64,000 bases of DNA from Psychrobacillus sp. FSL K6-4046 (GTDB taxonomy: Bacteria; Bacillota; Bacilli; Bacillales_A; Planococcaceae), in assembly GCF_038624605.1 (NCBI RefSeq), contig NZ_CP152020.1, positions 806,001 through 870,000 on the forward strand. Reading direction: 5' to 3'. Position 1 is the stretch's first letter, and each line of letters begins with the position of its first letter. The position numbers and the translations under genes are program-made. Below, in pieces: positions 60,788-64,000 of this stretch. A model generated the notes under the pieces. The model was given only the letters and a program-made list of their open reading frames with translations. It was not told the DNA's origin and did not search any database.

Positions 60788-62227
60788 ATGACTAACCAAC
60801 AACAAAACGATTTTACTAAATGGTATATCGACACAATCCAAAAAGCTGATTTAATGGATTATACACCAGTACGTGGATGTATTGCATTTAAACCGGACGG
60901 CTACGAAATCTGGGAGCATATCCAAGCAGAGATGAACCAACGCTTTAAAGAGACAGGACACCGTAACGCTTATTTTCCAATGCTAATTCCTGAATCATTT
61001 TTCCAAAAGGAAAAGGATCATATTGAAGGCTTCTCACCAGAGCTTCCATGGGTTACAGAGGCTGCAGGTGAAAAACTAGAGGAGCGTTTAGCGCTTCGTC
61101 CAACCTCTGAAACAATGATTGGTCATCTGTATTCTGATTGGATTAAAAGCTATCGTGACCTACCTGTACTGATCAACCAATGGGCTAACGTATTCCGTTG
61201 GGAAAAGAAAACACTTCCTTTCATTCGTACCTCTGAGTTTTTATGGCAAGAGGGCCATACAGCTCATGTGGATGAAGAAGAAGCTCGTCAAGAAACAATG
61301 CAAATGCTAAATATTTATAAAGAGGTAGTAGAGGGACTTTTAGCTATTCCTGTATATGACGGTCAAAAAACTCCATCTGAACGCTTTGCAGGGGCAGTAG
61401 ATACTTATTCCATCGAAGCTATGATGAAGGATGGAAAAGCGGTTCAAGCTGGAACTTCTCATTACCTTGGAACTAAATTCGCTGAAGCATTCGATATCAA
61501 ATATTTGAATAAAGAAAACAAGCACCAGCATGTGCATACGACTTCTTGGGGAACTTCTACTCGATTAATCGGATCTGTGATCATGGTTCATGGTGATGAG
61601 CAAGGTCTTGTGCTGCCACCACGTATTGCACCGACACAAGTTGTTTTAATACCAGTCGGGCCATGGAAAAAGAACCCAGCAATAATGGAAAAACTAGATG
61701 AAATCTTTGCTGCATTAAAAGCAAAAGGTATCCGAGTTCGTTTAGACGATTCTGATCAATCACCTGGCTATAAATTTAATGAGTGGGAGCTTAAAGGTGT
61801 GCCAGTTCGCGTTGAATTAGGACCACGTGATTTAGAAAACAATCAAGTGCTTATGAAGGCTCGCGATTTAGATGAGAAAGAATCAGTTGATATAAATGTT
61901 ATTGTGGAGCGTGTGGAAGAAGAGATAAACACAATGCAAACTCGTTTATTAGAAAAAGCGCGCGCATTCCGTGATGCAAACTCTCATACTCATGTCGATT
62001 CCATGGATCAGCTAAAACAGCATTTAGATGACTCTACGGAAAAAGGAGAAATCCCTGGATGGATCCTTGCTGGATGGTGTGGAGACGATGCTTGTGAGGA
62101 GCACGTAAAAGAAGAAACAAAATTCACAACACGTAATATTCCATTCAATCCACCAGCTGAAAAATCAACTTGTATTAATTGTGGAAAAGAATCGAAATAC
62201 ACGGTGTGGTTTGCAAGATCATACTAA
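60788..62227 (+). CDS. proS: Prolyl-tRNA synthetase, archaeal/eukaryote-type, without editing domain
   Basis: A 479-residue class II synthetase that charges tRNA-Pro. Motif 2 is RWEKKTLPFIRTSEFLWQEG and motif 3 lies in SVIMVHGDEQGLVLPPRIAP. The anticodon-binding domain follows and the C-terminal zinc-type domain has CGDDACEEH and TCINCGKES. The usual bacterial type has about 565-570 residues with an inserted editing domain, which is absent here. Some Bacilli (for example the B. cereus group) carry both types, so this may be a second ProRS. AAGGAGG before the ATG. Confidence 0.95.
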   Translation: MTNQQQNDFTKWYIDTIQKADLMDYTPVRGCIAFKPDGYEIWEHIQAEMNQRFKETGHRNAYFPMLIPESFFQKEKDHIEGFSPELPWVTEAAGEKLEERLALRPTSETMIGHLYSDWIKSYRDLPVLINQWANVFRWEKKTLPFIRTSEFLWQEGHTAHVDEEEARQETMQMLNIYKEVVEGLLAIPVYDGQKTPSERFAGAVDTYSIEAMMKDGKAVQAGTSHYLGTKFAEAFDIKYLNKENKHQHVHTTSWGTSTRLIGSVIMVHGDEQGLVLPPRIAPTQVVLIPVGPWKKNPAIMEKLDEIFAALKAKGIRVRLDDSDQSPGYKFNEWELKGVPVRVELGPRDLENNQVLMKARDLDEKESVDINVIVERVEEEINTMQTRLLEKARAFRDANSHTHVDSMDQLKQHLDDSTEKGEIPGWILAGWCGDDACEEHVKEETKFTTRNIPFNPPAEKSTCINCGKESKYTVWFARSY

Positions 62228-62245
62228 TTAAATATGGAACACATA

Positions 62246-62281
62246 AATCAGTCATTGTTTCTACAATGGCTGATTTTTTTA
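62246..62281 (+). terminator. Rho-independent terminator
   Basis: AATCAG-T-CATTGT/ACAATG-G-CTGATT with T7. Confidence 0.88.
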
Positions 62282-62352
62282 TTTTCCAAAGTCTTGTAAG
62301 ATTAAGGAAAGTAAAACGTCTAATGAAGTAGTAGGGAGATAGGGGGGATCAC

Positions 62353-62868
62353 TTGGAAAGGCAGCTAATCGAGGAGTGGTTTGAGTTATATGAGCGGGAT
62401 GTGACCAGCTTCCTCATTTACTATACGGGCTCTATGGATGTTCAGGACCTGGTGCAGGAAACTTTTCTTCGTGGATTGAAGAAGGTTGCCTACTTTAACG
62501 AAGGGGCACATCCAAAAACATGGTTAATAACCATCGCAAAGAATATAGTGGTTGACCGGGCTAGAAAGAATAATATTTGGAATCGAATAAAATACGTTTT
62601 GCGAGATGAAAAACAGATAGAGGGATTAGATCATACTGTTTTACTTGGTGAGATGAATCAAGAATTATACCTAGCTATAAATAAATTGCCAGCGAAAAAC
62701 AAAGAGGTAATTATTTTAAAGTCGATACTTGAATTGACCTCTAAACAAGTAGCAGAAATCCTAGAATCCAATGAAAACCATGTGAATGTTCTTTATCACC
62801 GTTCGCTAAAGAAACTGAAGAGCATTTTGGAAAAGGAGGGATTTGAGTATGAAGCGAGAACACGATGA
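62353..62868 (+). CDS. ECF-type RNA polymerase sigma factor
   Basis: 171 residues. Region 2 is seen in YERDVTSFLIYYTG, DVQDLVQETFLRGLKKVAYF and KTWLITIAKNIVVDRARKN; region 4 in LPAKNKEVIILKSILELTSK and ESNENHVNVLYHRSLKKLK. This is a classic extracytoplasmic-function sigma. TTG start behind GGGGGGAT. It overlaps the next gene by 20 bases, the usual sigma/anti-sigma order. Confidence 0.92.
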   Translation: MERQLIEEWFELYERDVTSFLIYYTGSMDVQDLVQETFLRGLKKVAYFNEGAHPKTWLITIAKNIVVDRARKNNIWNRIKYVLRDEKQIEGLDHTVLLGEMNQELYLAINKLPAKNKEVIILKSILELTSKQVAEILESNENHVNVLYHRSLKKLKSILEKEGFEYEARTR

Positions 62869-64000
62869 TCTGGAGGAACAGTTGCGAAATCTTCCGAAGC
62901 ATTCTCTTGCTAAAGAAGAAAAGAGAAAAGTGATTTACAGCATTCGAAATGCTTCAAAATCAAACCGATTAAGGTTTCTAAAACCTCTATCTGTAGTTAT
63001 AGCAACGGCCTGCCTTTTAATGGTTGCTTATTTAGCAAGCCCCATGTACAACCCAGATTTAACGAAAGAAACAGAAGTAGGCATGGGCTCGTTGACGGAG
63101 CAGGAATATATAAAAAGTCTTGATCTGCAAATAGAAGACATTAAAAACACGGAGATTACAATGAATGCATCAGGGGATAAGCTCCATGCAGTTAGGACGG
63201 AGTTATCTTTAACGTCTAAAGAGCTTATACCAATAGATGTTTGGCATTCTATGGAGTTTCGAGCGGAAAATAAATATCTTTTCTTAAAGGATAGTTACGG
63301 TATTGGAAATAGGGCAAGCTATAATTCAAATCCGAATAAGGATAGATATGATTACACAATTACATTTGAATCTTTATATGCAAATTATTCCGAAGCGGAA
63401 CTACAAAAATTATTAGAGGCAAGCAAAGATATCAATTTTTCGGTGGCTTATAAGGGAAAAACATATGATTTAAATAATGAGTCACCAAAAGCCGTTACAT
63501 TAGACGCACCTTTCGCTACTTCATTTCCTTTACAAGATTCGCCACAAAATGTAATAGGGATAGAAGGGAAAATTGGAATACTAGGGCCTGACAATTTCGT
63601 TGCAGAGGATACTCGTCGAGGAGCAAAACTTATGCTCTACTATTGGAGTGATCCTGAATCTTTAGTTGGGAAGGAATATAAGGTAGAGGCGATAAACAGT
63701 TATGGAGAGAAGCTTTTATTGTCAGAGGGGGTATTAGCCGCCGGTTTATATAGTGAGGATGCTCATATTTTAACAAGCTTCCCAGCCTTTACTACAGAGG
63801 GAGAGTGGCAAGTTTCCTTTTACGTGGAGGAAGAATTGTTTGAGGAATTTAGGATAGAGGTTCTTCCACCTTTTCCAAAGTCCGAACATTACGTGTTGCT
63901 AGATTCACCTAAGGAGATTCAAATTGGCGAAACTACTAATGTAATTATAGAAAGCTCTATTGGGGAAAAGGAAAGTATAGAGGTTCTTTTAGTAAATTCA
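62849..64000 (+). CDS. Putative anti-sigma factor/membrane sensor, 3' end outside window
   Basis: At least 384 codons, open to the window edge. Residues 1-45 are cytoplasmic and charged (MKREHDDLEEQLRNLPKHSL), one helix spans about 47-65 (LSVVIATACLLMVAYLAS), and the rest is outside: a beta-rich DUF4179-like region (NTEITMNASGDKLHAVRTEL) followed by an Ig-like part. The N-terminus lacks the ZAS zinc motif HxxxCxxC. AAAGGAGGG lies eight bases before the ATG, which overlaps the sigma gene. It probably holds the ECF sigma until an envelope signal appears. Confidence 0.8.
   Translation, partial: MKREHDDLEEQLRNLPKHSLAKEEKRKVIYSIRNASKSNRLRFLKPLSVVIATACLLMVAYLASPMYNPDLTKETEVGMGSLTEQEYIKSLDLQIEDIKNTEITMNASGDKLHAVRTELSLTSKELIPIDVWHSMEFRAENKYLFLKDSYGIGNRASYNSNPNKDRYDYTITFESLYANYSEAELQKLLEASKDINFSVAYKGKTYDLNNESPKAVTLDAPFATSFPLQDSPQNVIGIEGKIGILGPDNFVAEDTRRGAKLMLYYWSDPESLVGKEYKVEAINSYGEKLLLSEGVLAAGLYSEDAHILTSFPAFTTEGEWQVSFYVEEELFEEFRIEVLPPFPKSEHYVLLDSPKEIQIGETTNVIIESSIGEKESIEVLLVNS

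Overview
The window is low-GC DNA from a Bacillales bacterium, most likely of the Planococcaceae/Caryophanaceae group (Psychrobacillus, Sporosarcina or Lysinibacillus-like). The evidence is strong AGGAGG ribosome-binding sites, frequent TTG/GTG starts, a ComK gene, sigma-B promoters with an RsbR-type regulator, a PhoP-box-controlled pst operon, a T-box proS and S-layer proteins of the SbsC type. Species assignment is inference. No rRNA, tRNA or CRISPR array was seen.

Layout. 0-5.5 kb: end of an M20 peptidase, a GNAT acetyltransferase, two tandem 409-bp-spaced copies of a sigma-B-promoted unit encoding an identical 32-residue peptide, a glutamate dehydrogenase-family gene and a SWIM zinc-finger protein. 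5.6-6.5 kb: a gene-free array of short motifs repeated every 21-22 bp. 6.5-10.7 kb: PhoP boxes and pstS-pstC-pstA-pstB-phoU. 10.8-15.9 kb: a small M50-like membrane protease, a fragment of a rolling-circle plasmid Rep gene, a Gfo/Idh/MocA oxidoreductase, an RsbR paralog, a VanZ-like protein and an MFS transporter. 16.4-38.7 kb: a surface-protein region. Four secreted proteins carry an N-terminal helical module like the cell-wall-polymer-binding domain of SbsC: an endonuclease I, a stand-alone module, a CpdB-like cyclic-nucleotide phosphodiesterase/3'-nucleotidase and a large S-layer-like protein. Mixed in are proline metabolism (putB, proline racemase/epimerase), brnQ, a MalT-like regulator, a MacB-type ABC exporter, a GDSL hydrolase, two paralogous small zinc-ribbon proteins and a DUF2599-like secreted protein. 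38.8-45 kb: a 103-bp tandem array, an RNase H-like gene, three 125-bp repeats, an aldo/keto reductase, a sigma factor divergent from comK, and unknowns. 44.3-50.1 kb: a regulator divergent from abgT-abgA-abgB (aminobenzoyl-glutamate uptake and cleavage). 50.2-55.1 kb: a BASS transporter divergent from a three-dehydrogenase catabolic operon. 55.2-57.3 kb: an IS1182-family element beside a truncated gene. 57.4-64 kb: a phosphodiesterase, a 44-aa protein, threonine aldolase, T-box plus archaeal-type prolyl-tRNA synthetase, and an ECF sigma/putative anti-sigma pair running off the right edge.

How the genes may work together (inference): the surface endonuclease, the surface nucleotidase and the Pst uptake system would form a route from extracellular nucleic acid to cytoplasmic phosphate, with ComK offering a DNA-uptake alternative.

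The most unusual content is non-coding. (1) Four arrays have different motifs but nearly the same geometry: motifs every 21 bp; the three long ones also have a higher-order unit of about 103-105 bp. (2) Three perfect palindromes share a 19-bp core but have unrelated, perfectly mirrored flanks. (3) The duplicated sigma-B peptide/RNA unit. (4) A dispersed 125-bp repeat family.
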